DNA of 64,000 bases from Roseiarcus sp963820795 (GTDB lineage Bacteria > Pseudomonadota > Alphaproteobacteria > Rhizobiales > Beijerinckiaceae): NCBI GenBank assembly GCA_963820795.1, contig CAWGBJ010000024.1, forward strand, positions 124,001 through 188,000. Direction: 5' to 3'. The translations under genes were made by a program, and so were the position numbers. The notes beneath the pieces were generated by a model. It was given only the letters and a program-made list of their open reading frames with translations, was not told where the DNA came from and ran no database searches. Below are positions 9,097 to 17,150 of this stretch, piece after piece (position 1 is the stretch's first letter; every line of letters begins with the position of its first letter).

Positions 9097-9297
9097 TCAG
9101 GCATGGCGCGCGCGGGGCGGGCGCAGCGCGCGCAGCAATGACGGCAGATAACCGTCGACATAGGCCGCAAGGGCGCGACGGCGGCGCTCGAGACCGACGC
9201 CGGCGACGAGTATGGCCAGTCCGATCGCCGACAACGCGAAGGAGAAGGCGACGGCGCCCGGGAACACGTCGGCGGCGAGACGGCCGTCCTCGAGCAT
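9097..9297 (-). CDS. Small single-pass membrane protein embedded in the inositol operon
   Basis: A 66-residue protein with one clear transmembrane helix (FPGAVAFSFALSAIGLAILVAGV, about residues 12-34), then a basic stretch ERRRR and an amphipathic tail ending LPSLLRALRPPRARHA. Translation is well supported. The ATG overlaps the iolC stop (TGATG), and a perfect GGAGG stands six bases upstream inside the end of iolC. The iolD gene begins 15 bp after its stop. The topology by the positive-inside rule puts the basic tail in the cytoplasm. The tail resembles the end of some DUF2157-type membrane proteins, so a remnant is possible. No function is recognised. Confidence 0.65.
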   Translation of the reverse strand: MLEDGRLAADVFPGAVAFSFALSAIGLAILVAGVGLERRRRALAAYVDGYLPSLLRALRPPRARHA

Positions 9298-11207
9298 CAC
9301 GAGCCTCCGGGCAGCGTCTCGCGCCAAAGCGAGCACAACCGCTCGAACGCCCCGGCCATGCGCTGGACGGCCTCGCGGTCGGAAATCCGCCCAGCGAACC
9401 ATTCCACCGCCGGCTCCATGAAAATGGTCCGGCCGACCGCGAATCCCCTAACGATGCCGCAGGCTCGGGCAACGGCAAAGGCCTCGGCGAGGTCCTCCTC
9501 GGGCGCCTCGAGCCCCAGCAGAACCACGCCCCGGCAGAACGGATCGCCCTCGTTCACCGCCCGCGCGATCTTCGTCCAGGCGGCCTCGCTCGGCTGCCCT
9601 TCGAGCTTCCACCAGTCCGGCTTGATGCCGATCGCGTAAAGCCGCTCGATGACGCGGGCGGTGGTCTCGTTCCCGATCGGGCCATTCTTGCTGGCGATGA
9701 TCTCGAGCAGGAGCTCGCGCCCGAGCGTGCGCGCGGCGTCGTAGAGCCGCAGAAGCTCACGCTCCTGCCGGGCCTTGAGCTCCGCCGGGTCGTCGGGGTG
9801 ATAGAAGCAGAGGCACTTGATCGTGTGCGCGACCGGCCATTCCTGCAGCTTGGCGCCGAGCGATCCGCCGGATTCGAAATCGAGCGGCCGGGAGCCGGGC
9901 TCCTCGACCGGTCGTCCGATCCAGAAGTCGTGATCGACCGCCCGGAACAGCGCCTCACGGCCGTACTTGCCGTCGAGCAGCATGCCGTAGCCCGGCCGGC
10001 CGGCGGCGACCTTGGCCGCGGCCTCGACCGCGAGCAATTTGAACGCGCTGATGCGTTCGCGCGGCGCGCCGGCGTCGTCGGCGATCTTTTCGAGCTGCGC
10101 GCGATGGTCGATCGCGAGCGCCATGATCGTCGCCGGCTGCGGCCGCCGCGTCGTCGCCCAGTGGGTATGGTTCAGGGTCTCGTCCCGTCTGAGCGCCCGA
10201 TGAGGCGAGCCGCGCTTCAGGAACTGGCTGAGCTCGGCCCATGTCGGATATTCGGCCGAGCACAGGAGGCGGGACACGGCGAAGGCGCCGTTGGCGTTGG
10301 CGTAGGCTGAGCAGGTTTCGAGCGGCTCGCCGCGAAGCCAGCCGCGCAAGAACCCGGACATGAAAGCGTCTCCGGCGCCGAGCACGTTGTAGACCTCCAC
10401 CGGGAAGCCCGGACCCTTGATCCCCTCCTCCAGCGTCGCGGGAATCGCCTCGGGGAAGACGACGCAGCCCATCGGCCCGCGCTTGAGCACCAGCGTCGCC
10501 CCGGAGGCCGCGCGGACGGCTTTCAAGGCGTCGAGCGGATTGTCCGCGCCGCCGGCGATCATCATCTCCTCTTCCGTGCCGACGATGAGATCGCATTGCG
10601 GCAGAATGGCGCTGAGGCTCCGCGTCACCTCGCCCGACTTGATGTAGCGCTCCTCCCCGGCGCCGTGGCCGGCAAGTCCCCAGAGATTGGGGCGGAAGTC
10701 GATGTCGAACACGATCCTGCGCCCGGCCGCTCGGGCGATGCGCATCGCCTTGAGCTGCGCGGCGGCGGTGTTGGCGCGGGCGAAATGGGTGCCGGTGACC
10801 AGAAGCGCGCCGGCGCTCTCGATGTAGGCCGGGTCGATGTCGCTTTCGTCGAGCGCGCTGTCGGCGCAATTGTCCCGATAGAAGATGAGCGGAAAGGTTT
10901 TTTCGTCGCGGATGCCGAGCAGCACCAGCGAGGTCAGCCGGGCCGGATCGGTGTGAATGCCCGCGACATCGACCCCCTCGCGCGCGCATTGCTCACGGAT
11001 ATAGCGCCCCATGTGCTCGTCGCCGACCCGGGTGACGAGCCCGCTCTTGAGGCCGAGCCGCGCCGTGCCGATGGCGATATTGGTCGGACAGCCCCCGACC
11101 GCCTTGGAGAACGTCGTCATGTCCTCCAGGCGCCCTCCGACCTGAACGCCGTAGAGGTCGACCGACGAGCGGCCGATCGTGATGACGTCGAGACGCGGTT
11201 CCGACAC
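9297..11207 (-). CDS. iolC: 5-dehydro-2-deoxygluconokinase IolC fused to a DUF2090 domain
   Basis: Phosphorylates 2-deoxy-5-keto-D-gluconate. Residues 1 to about 325 are a PfkB/ribokinase-type kinase: GRSSVDLYG at the start, AVGGCPTNIAIG (substrate and lid region), and NVLGAGDAFMSGF at 274-286 with the catalytic Asp of GAGD. Residues from about 340 to 636 form the DUF2090 domain (MALAIDHRAQLEKIADDAG, KLLAVEAAAKVAAG, GILLDGKYG-like segment, FAVGRTIFMEPA). This is a LacD-like aldolase-type barrel often fused to IolC in proteobacteria and likely to do the IolJ-type cleavage. No separate IolJ is seen in this window. The stop overlaps the next start. Confidence 0.93.
   Translation of the reverse strand: MSEPRLDVITIGRSSVDLYGVQVGGRLEDMTTFSKAVGGCPTNIAIGTARLGLKSGLVTRVGDEHMGRYIREQCAREGVDVAGIHTDPARLTSLVLLGIRDEKTFPLIFYRDNCADSALDESDIDPAYIESAGALLVTGTHFARANTAAAQLKAMRIARAAGRRIVFDIDFRPNLWGLAGHGAGEERYIKSGEVTRSLSAILPQCDLIVGTEEEMMIAGGADNPLDALKAVRAASGATLVLKRGPMGCVVFPEAIPATLEEGIKGPGFPVEVYNVLGAGDAFMSGFLRGWLRGEPLETCSAYANANGAFAVSRLLCSAEYPTWAELSQFLKRGSPHRALRRDETLNHTHWATTRRPQPATIMALAIDHRAQLEKIADDAGAPRERISAFKLLAVEAAAKVAAGRPGYGMLLDGKYGREALFRAVDHDFWIGRPVEEPGSRPLDFESGGSLGAKLQEWPVAHTIKCLCFYHPDDPAELKARQERELLRLYDAARTLGRELLLEIIASKNGPIGNETTARVIERLYAIGIKPDWWKLEGQPSEAAWTKIARAVNEGDPFCRGVVLLGLEAPEEDLAEAFAVARACGIVRGFAVGRTIFMEPAVEWFAGRISDREAVQRMAGAFERLCSLWRETLPGGS
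9304..9308 (-). promoter_or_regulatory. Ribosome binding site for the 66-residue protein
   Basis: On the minus strand this reads GGAGG, six bases before the ATG at 9297 and inside the last codons of iolC. It decides the start of the small gene and supports real, coupled translation. Confidence 0.7.
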
Positions 11208-11226
11208 GGGGGACCTCGGGCTCGGT

Positions 11227-12078
11227 TCAGGGCTCGATCGGCGGATCGCCCGTACCGACGACAGTTTGATCGAAGTCGATGTTGGACCCGGTCATCAGCC
11301 CCGATTCGCTGGAGCAGAGATAGGCGCAGGCGCGCGCCACCTCTTTCGGATCGATCAGGCGTCCGAACGGCTTCGTCTTCGATGCCGCATCGAGCCATCC
11401 CTCCTCGGCGCCGTGATAGGTCTTCATGATGCGATCCTCGCCCGGGGTCGACATCCAGCCGATGTTGAGGCCGTTGACCCGGATGCGGAACTTGACCAGG
11501 GCGTGGGCGACGTTGCGGGTCAAGGTCGCCAGCGCGCCTTTCGATGCGCAATAGGCCGCGATGAACGGCTGCCCGCCATGAGCCGACATCGACTGGATGT
11601 TGACGATGGCGCCGGCGATCTTCTCCCGGCGCATGACGCGCACGGTCTCCTGGATGAGGAAGAACGGCGCCCGCACGTTGACATCGAAGATCTCATTGTA
11701 GCGCTCTTCGGTCGTGTCGAAGATGTCGCCGCGGTCGGTCAGGGCGGCGGCGTTGACCAGCGCGTCGACGCGGCCAAAGCGCCGGTCGGCTTCCCTGACG
11801 ACGTTCCGGCAGTCGGCGACCTTCGCGAGGTCGGCTTTGACAAACGCCGTCGGACAGCCGGCGGCTGAAATCTCCTCCGCCACCCGCGCGCCGTTCTTGG
11901 CGTTCCGCCCGCAGATGACGATGCCCGCCGCTCCGCGTTCGGCGAAAAGCCGTGCGATCGCCTCGCCGAGGCCCTGCGTGCCGCCGGTGACGATAGCGAT
12001 CTTGCCGCTGAGACTGGCCGGGCCGCGGTAGCCGTCGCCCGCATGAGTCCCGGCTGCGGGGGCAGAAGTGTTGGCCAT
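11227..12078 (-). CDS. SDR family oxidoreductase, inositol operon
   Basis: Short-chain dehydrogenase of about 283 residues. The nucleotide-binding motif is TGGTQGLGEAIA. NAAALTD follows, and the catalytic set is Ser in NIQSMSAHGG, YCASK (Tyr-x-x-x-Lys) and an Asn in the preceding helix. The start at 12078 is chosen because GGGAG precedes it; the open frame runs to 12159 without conserved sequence. It heads the minus-strand inositol operon, 20 bp before iolC. The position suggests oxidation of an inositol isomer or related cyclitol, but this is inference from context. Confidence 0.85.
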   Translation of the reverse strand: MANTSAPAAGTHAGDGYRGPASLSGKIAIVTGGTQGLGEAIARLFAERGAAGIVICGRNAKNGARVAEEISAAGCPTAFVKADLAKVADCRNVVREADRRFGRVDALVNAAALTDRGDIFDTTEERYNEIFDVNVRAPFFLIQETVRVMRREKIAGAIVNIQSMSAHGGQPFIAAYCASKGALATLTRNVAHALVKFRIRVNGLNIGWMSTPGEDRIMKTYHGAEEGWLDAASKTKPFGRLIDPKEVARACAYLCSSESGLMTGSNIDFDQTVVGTGDPPIEP

Positions 12079-12132
12079 GGGCGATTTTCTCCCTCGGGTC
12101 GGACCGGCGGCTTCGCCTTCGCCTTCCCGGCC

Positions 12133-12181
12133 GGAATGAAACAAAAATTCTATTCCCAAGTCAATATGGAACGGATATTCT
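12133..12181. promoter_or_regulatory. Candidate inositol operator region between SDR gene and iolG
   Basis: The 155-bp divergent gap is AT-rich here. It contains GGAAT at 12133-12137 mirrored by ATTCC at 12152-12156. A second site reads GGAA-N6-TTCT at 12168-12181, one base away from the GGAA-N6-TTCC site I recall being reported for the RpiR-type repressor IolR in Sinorhizobium meliloti. No IolR gene lies in the window. The placement would let one regulator control both iolG and the catabolic operon. Confidence 0.4.
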
Positions 12182-12233
12182 TTTTTCTCGGCCCTTCGGA
12201 CCCGACCGGAGGCCTGATTCGTGGGAGGAATAC

Positions 12234-13221
12234 ATGAAATTCGGCATCATCGGCGCAGGGCGGATCGGCAAGATCCATAGCGGCAACGTCGTCGCCCGCC
12301 GCGACTGCGAGGTTCTTTTTGTTGCCGACGCGGACCCGGCCGCAGCCGAAAGTCTGGCCGGCGCGACAGGCGCGAAAGTCGCCGCGGTCGACGAAATTCT
12401 CAGCGCGAAGGCGGTCGACGCCGTCGCCATCTGCTCGCCGACCGACACCCACGCCGATCTCATCGAGCGCTCGGCCCGCGCCGGCAAGGCGATCTTCTGC
12501 GAGAAGCCGATTGCTCTCGACGTCGACCGGATCCGCGCCTGTCTCGACGTCGTCCGGCAGACCGGTGCGACGCTGATGATCGGCTTCAACCGCCGCTTCG
12601 ACCCGAATTTCGCTTCCCTGCGCCGACGGGTCGCCGATGGCGCGATCGGCACGCTCGAAATCGTCTCCATCACCTCGCGCGATCCCGGACCCCCGCCGCT
12701 CTCCTACATCGCCCGCTCCGGCGGGCTCTTCCGCGACATGATGATCCACGACTTCGACATGGCGCGCTTCATTCTGGACGAGGAGCCGGTCGCGGTCAGC
12801 GCCATGGGTTCGGCGCTCGTCGACAAGGCGATCGGCGAAGCCGGCGATATCGACACCGCCGTCGTCATCATGGAAACCCGATCGGGCAAGGTGGCGCAGA
12901 TTTCCAACTCGCGCCGCGCCAGCTACGGCTACGACCAGCGGGTCGAAGCGCACGGCGACAAGGGGATGATCCACGCGGCCAACGTCCGCGAGACAACGGT
13001 CGAAGTCGCCGGGGCGAACGGCTTTACCAGCGACAAGGTCCTGAACTTCTTCCTCGAGCGCTATGAAAGCCGCCTATCGCGACGAGCTCGCTGCGTTCGT
13101 CGCCGCGGTCCGGAACGGCGTCAAGCTCCATCCTGATGGCGAGGACGGCCTCAGGGCCAACCTGCTCGCCGATGCCGCGTATAAATCCTGGCAAACGAAA
13201 CAGCGGGTCGCGGTCGGCTGA
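12234..13221 (+). CDS. iolG: Inositol 2-dehydrogenase IolG (apparent +1 frameshift near 3' end)
   Basis: Oxidises myo-inositol to 2-keto-myo-inositol with NAD+, the first step of the pathway. The Rossmann start is KFGIIGAGRIGKIHSGN. FCEKPIALDVDRI carries the conserved Lys, and GGLFRDMMIHDFDMARF holds the active-site Asp and His. The frame is intact to FFLERYE near 13064. One extra A in the run at 13066-13068 then shifts it. Removing it restores AYRDELAAFVAAVRNGVKL and a normal C-terminus ending QRVAVG at 13221. The span is 3n+1 bases. It is transcribed divergently from the other inositol genes. Confidence 0.88.
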
Positions 13222-13313
13222 GGCTTTTTGCCGCTTTTCGGGTTCGGCCGCCTCGGCTTGCGCGCAACGCGCCCAGGGCCTATAGGCGGCGCCCGAGCCG
13301 ACAGGAACAAGGC

Positions 13314-14385
13314 ATGGCGCAAACGCAGCAACGACGCCCGGCTGCCAAGTCGGCGCCGGGCGGCGGCCCGCGGCGCCCCCCGGATCCGCCCCATATCGTC
13401 ACGCGCCTGATCGTCCTCTTCAGGCGACATCGACGAACGCTTCGGAAGCTTGGCGTCGCTGCGAGCGTTCTCATCATCGCGCGTCTCCGCGACGATCTTC
13501 GTGCGCACGCTCTTGCACATCGACATCAACAAGTTCCGCGCGGCGATCGCGGCGACCGGCGGCGACCAGATAACCCTCGCCTTCGCCTTCACCGCGTTGA
13601 GCTACCTGGCGTTGACCGGCTACGACGGGCTGGCGCTCCGGCATCTCGGGATCAAGGTGCCCTACTGGCTGACTGCGCTGGCTTCATTCGCCAGCTATGC
13701 GGTCTCGTTCACCCTGGGCTTCCCGCTGGTGACCGGCGGGGCGGTCAGGTATTGGCTCTACGCGCCGGCCGGACTGACGGCGGCGAAGGTCGCCAGCCTG
13801 ACGGTGGTGGCGGGCGTCACCTTCTGGCTCGGCATGGGCACGATCGTCGGCGTCGGCTTCATCAGCGCTTCCGATGCGGTGGCGGAAATCAACCACTTCA
13901 ATCCCTTCGCCAATCGGCTGATCGGACTGAGCGTGATCGCCGCGCTGGTTCTCTACCTCGTCTGGGTCGGCAGCATGCGGTGGCGCCGCTCGGCGGTCGT
14001 CGGCGATTTCAAGTTGCCGGGGCCGCTGGTCACGCTCGGGCAGATGGCGCTCGGCGTGGCGGACGTATGCTCGGCCTCGGCCGCGCTCTATGTTCTGTTG
14101 CCGAAAGGCACGATCATCGGCTTTCCGACATTCGCCACGCTCTATTCCTTCGCCGCGATGCTCGGCATCGCCAGCCACTCGCCGGGAGGCCTCGGCGTGT
14201 TCGAAGCGACGATCCTGCAAGGCGTTCGGGGTTCGGACGACGCCTTGCTCGCCTCGCTGCTGCTGTTTCGCGGCATCTATTATGTCGTGCCGTTCGTCTG
14301 CGCGATGGCGCTCCTCGGCGGGGTCGAGGCGGCGCGGCGCTGGCGCTCGATCCGTGAAGCCATGTCGGCGCCGTCGGATGAGTAG
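13314..14385 (+). CDS. UPF0104 / lysylphosphatidylglycerol synthase-type transmembrane protein (apparent +1 frameshift)
   Basis: Polytopic inner-membrane protein of about 357 residues, related to the flippase half of MprF. After a basic proline-rich leader come FRRHRRTLRKLGVAASVLIIA and, in the next frame, VSATIFVRTLLHIDINKFRAAI. One surplus base near 13482 separates them. The rest is continuous, with about seven further helices and the family signatures SYAVSFTLGFPLVTGGAVRYW and ASHSPGGLGVFEATIL. The span is 3n+1. The stop overlaps the phoR start by eight bases (ATGAGTAG), so the two are coupled. Confidence 0.75.
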
Positions 14386-15478
14386 CCGAGACGCCGCGAT
14401 GAAAGCCGCGCAGGCCCTGCGGCTCGGGGATCTCATCCGGTCGCAATTTGCAGCCCAAATCGTCGGCGCAATGCCGGAACCGGCGGTGATCGTCGGTCCG
14501 GACGGACGGGCGGCGGTCGCCAACAAGCCGGCGCTCGATCTCTTGCCGGCGCTCAAGATCGGCGAGCCGTTCGTCCTCGCCCTGCGCGCCCCCGACGTGG
14601 TCGACGCCCGCCGCCGGGTGATGGCGACCGGCGAAGCCGAGACCGTGCAGTGGAGCGAGCGGGTGCCGGTCGAGCGCCTGTTCGATGTCCGCGTCGCCCC
14701 GCTGGCCACGGAGGCGGGCGACGTCGTGGCGACCCTGCTGACGCTGCGCGATCTGACCGAAATGCGGCGCGTCGAGCGGATGCGCGTCGACTTCATCGCC
14801 AACGCCAGCCACGAGCTGCGCACGCCGCTCGCTTCGCTCCTCGGCTTCATCGAGACGCTCCAGGGCTCGGCGCGGGACGACGCCAAAGCGCGCGACCGGT
14901 TCCTCGCCATCATGCGCGAACAGGGCCTGCGCATGAGCCGGCTGATCGAGGATCTGCTGTCGCTCTCGCGCATCGAGCAGAAGCAGCACGTCCGGCCGGA
15001 AACCATTGTCGACCTCGCCCAGACCACGCGCACCGTCGTCGACTCCTTGTCGCCGATGGCGGCGGAATTCGGGGTCGAGATCCGTCTCAGCGCACCGCGG
15101 CCGGTGCTGGTGACCGGCGACCGGGACGAACTGGTGCGGGTCGCGGAGAACCTGATCGAAAACGCGATCAAATACGGCGTCCGGCCGAACGCCGGGCCGC
15201 CCCTGGTCGAGGTCGCCGTGGCGACGGCGGAAAAGGACGCGACGCTCAGCGTGCGCGACTTCGGCCACGGCATTCCGGCCGAGCACATCCCGCGCCTGAC
15301 CGAGCGCTTCTATCGCATCGATGCGGTCAACAGCCGGGCGAAGAACGGAACCGGCCTCGGCCTCGCCATCGTCAAGCACATCCTCACCCGGCACCGTGGA
15401 CGATTGACCATCACCAGCCGCGTCAACCAGGGATCGTGCTTTGTCGCGAGCGTTCCGCTTCATTCGGCGACGAAATAA
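14378..15478 (+). CDS. phoR: Phosphate-regulon sensor histidine kinase PhoR, no visible membrane segment
   Basis: Sensor kinase of 366 residues that should phosphorylate PhoB under phosphate limitation. A PAS-like input domain (MPEPAVIVGPDGRAAVANK to TLLTLRDLTEMRRVE) leads to the H-box FIANASHELRTP with His145. The ATPase domain carries the N-box ENLIENAIKYG, GHGIP and GTGLGLAIV. PhoR proteins normally start with one or two transmembrane helices. None is present, and the upstream gene overlaps the start, leaving no room for one. Assignment as PhoR rather than another kinase rests on kinase-domain similarity and on the pst-pho genes 5.5 kb downstream. Confidence 0.82.
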   Translation: MSSRDAAMKAAQALRLGDLIRSQFAAQIVGAMPEPAVIVGPDGRAAVANKPALDLLPALKIGEPFVLALRAPDVVDARRRVMATGEAETVQWSERVPVERLFDVRVAPLATEAGDVVATLLTLRDLTEMRRVERMRVDFIANASHELRTPLASLLGFIETLQGSARDDAKARDRFLAIMREQGLRMSRLIEDLLSLSRIEQKQHVRPETIVDLAQTTRTVVDSLSPMAAEFGVEIRLSAPRPVLVTGDRDELVRVAENLIENAIKYGVRPNAGPPLVEVAVATAEKDATLSVRDFGHGIPAEHIPRLTERFYRIDAVNSRAKNGTGLGLAIVKHILTRHRGRLTITSRVNQGSCFVASVPLHSATK

Positions 15479-15968
15479 TCATGCGGTGCACACCAATCAA
15501 ATTTCTTCGGCCGCCCCCAAAGAAATGAGCGAAGGACGGGTGAGGAAATCTTGCCGATCCTCGCCGCCGGCCGATCCTGATGCGTTCGCGGAAGGCAAGG
15601 CCATTCCGCCTGTTACTCCCTGCCAACAGGTCGAATCGCGCCCCCGCGCCTCGAGCGATTGCACAAATCCATGGTTTTTCACTTCGTTGAGCGTATGTGC
15701 TCCTACGGAATGGAAAGACAGAACAGGAGATTGTTCTCCTTGTTAAGCCCGATTACAGGAAGGGCAGGGAGGGGAGCGGGAAGCGGAAAACCGGCTTCAT
15801 CGGTCCGGGTGAGCGCGCGATCGTCAAGAAGATCTAAACCAAGCCGTTGGCAACCGGCACCGCTATGCGGTTAAGCGAAGATAGCTACATATCTATTTGA
15901 TTTTGCGAATGTAACCGACAGGCGATGCGCGCGGCGCCCTGGCCGCGGATTTGGCGCACGTTCATCCA
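15479..15968. other. 490-bp gap between phoR and arsR, no gene seen
   Basis: No frame in this stretch resembles a known protein. An imperfect hairpin (ACAGGAGA-TTG-TTCTCCTTGT) near 15722-15742 could help end phoR or arsR transcription. The stretch is more AT-rich towards 15880-15915. It marks the left boundary of the arsenic cassette, yet no attachment site, direct repeat or transposase was found. Confidence 0.5.
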
Positions 15969-16400
15969 CTACTTCGTGCGGTTGCCGACGTCGGGCTCCG
16001 GTTTGCAGTCGCACGTCGGCGCGGGTGAGAATCCCTGGAGATCGCAGAGTTCGGCGTGGCCGCCGCAACAATCGCTGACAAGGAAGGAGATAAGATCGCG
16101 CATGCCCCCGATATGGGCGCGATAGATGATCGAACGCCCCTCCCTGGCGCCTTTCACTAAGCCGGCGCGCGCCAGAATGGCGAGGTGTGTCGAGAGGGTG
16201 TTGTGCGGCGCCGCAACGGCGTCCGCGATGGCGCCGGCGGCGAGGCCGTTAGGCTCGCGTCTAATCAGAAGCCGAAAAATTTCCAGCCGCGTCGGCTGAC
16301 CGAGCGCCGCCAACGCGGCCAGCGCGTGGGCGGGCGACATGCTGTCCCCGTCCGGGACCGGCCCGACATGGCCGACGACGGGCAACGAATTCTTCGGCAT
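15969..16400 (-). CDS. arsR: ArsR-family metalloregulator
   Basis: Winged-helix repressor expected to leave DNA when it binds arsenite. The helix-turn-helix core is APHNTLSTHLAILARAGLVKG, followed by the beta-hairpin REGRSIIYRA. A thiol cluster follows helix 5: Cys111-Cys112 and Cys119 (DCCGGHAELC), with further cysteines at 130 and 132. A vicinal Cys pair plus a third Cys at the C-terminus resembles the As(III) site of AfArsR-type repressors rather than the helix-3 site of the E. coli type. The family usually starts at Met21 (16340), so that start is possible. It diverges from aioB and probably controls it. Confidence 0.88.
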   Translation of the reverse strand: MPKNSLPVVGHVGPVPDGDSMSPAHALAALAALGQPTRLEIFRLLIRREPNGLAAGAIADAVAAPHNTLSTHLAILARAGLVKGAREGRSIIYRAHIGGMRDLISFLVSDCCGGHAELCDLQGFSPAPTCDCKPEPDVGNRTK

Positions 16401-16476
16401 CCCGCTTGCCTCTCCCGTGAATCAACGAGTAGCGGCGATTTCTAGTTGGCGCCGCGCACAAATTTGACTACTACTC

Positions 16477-16502
16477 GATATGTCGATAAGTCTCGACATA
16501 TC
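16477..16502. promoter_or_regulatory. Candidate ArsR operator: perfect 10-bp inverted repeat
   Basis: GATATGTCGA (16477-16486) and TCGACATATC (16493-16502) are exact inverted copies with a six-base spacer. This is the strongest dyad in the arsR-aioB intergenic region. It lies about 75 bp before arsR and 115 bp before aioB, so a bound ArsR dimer could silence both. AT-rich dyads of this kind are normal for ArsR/SmtB proteins. I saw no -24/-12 sigma-54 element. Confidence 0.55.
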
Positions 16503-16616
16503 TGGAATAACATAACGGCCTGCCATGACGATGTGATGAATAGGCCGCAAAGGCCAGGCCGGATCCTCGAACTCGCAGTTCGGGATCGAAACGGCCCACC
16601 ATGAGGGAGGAAGCCC

Positions 16617-17150
16617 ATGAAGTCTTGCCCGACAATGATCGACGTCGGCCGCCGAAAATTTCTGACCGGGGCCGGGATCGCCGCGGCAGGCGCCGCGGCA
16701 GCGACCGTCGTTCCGCAGAAAGCCGCAGCGGGCCCGCAGCTTGCGAGGCTTAGCTATCCGTCCAACCGTCTTGCGAACGTCAGCGACCTGAAGCCTGACG
16801 CGCCTTTTCGGGTGACCTATCCCGACGATCAGGCGCCGGGCGTCCTCCTGAAGCTCGGCAAGAAAGTCCCTGGCGGGGTGGGGCCCGACGGCGACATCGT
16901 CGGCTTTACGACGATATGCCCGCACAAGGGCTTTCCGCTCGCTTACAATTCGTCGGACAAGACGCTCAATTGCTCCGGCCATTATTCGCGCTTCGACTGC
17001 GAAAACGGCGGGCAGGAAATCTGGGGTCACGCGACCCAAAACCTCCCTCAATATCTTCTGCGAGTCGACGCCAAGGGCGACATCTACGCTGACGGCGTCG
17101 ATGAGCTCATCTATGGCCGGCTCTCGAACGTTCTGGAGGCTGCATCATGA
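16617..17150 (+). CDS. aioB: Arsenite oxidase small subunit AioB (Rieske 2Fe-2S)
   Basis: Electron-transfer subunit of periplasmic arsenite oxidase, 177 residues. The N-terminal Tat signal contains RRKFLTGAG followed by an Ala-rich hydrophobic stretch. The Rieske ligands are Cys101 and His103 (CPHKG) and Cys119 and His122 (CSGHY). The positions that form a disulfide in the Alcaligenes-type protein are Phe106 and Gly121, as I recall for the Rhizobium NT-26 enzyme. The Tat signal on this subunit would also carry folded AioA across the membrane. It overlaps aioA by four bases (ATGA). Confidence 0.96.
   Translation: MKSCPTMIDVGRRKFLTGAGIAAAGAAAATVVPQKAAAGPQLARLSYPSNRLANVSDLKPDAPFRVTYPDDQAPGVLLKLGKKVPGGVGPDGDIVGFTTICPHKGFPLAYNSSDKTLNCSGHYSRFDCENGGQEIWGHATQNLPQYLLRVDAKGDIYADGVDELIYGRLSNVLEAAS

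Noticed and set aside
6856..9141. 761-codon plus-strand open frame antisense to iolE and iolD
   Set aside because: A high-GC antisense frame; the minus strand encodes two unmistakable enzymes.
15720..15745. Hairpin after phoR as a terminator
   Set aside because: The stem is imperfect and lacks a U-tract, so it is mentioned only in the gap entry.
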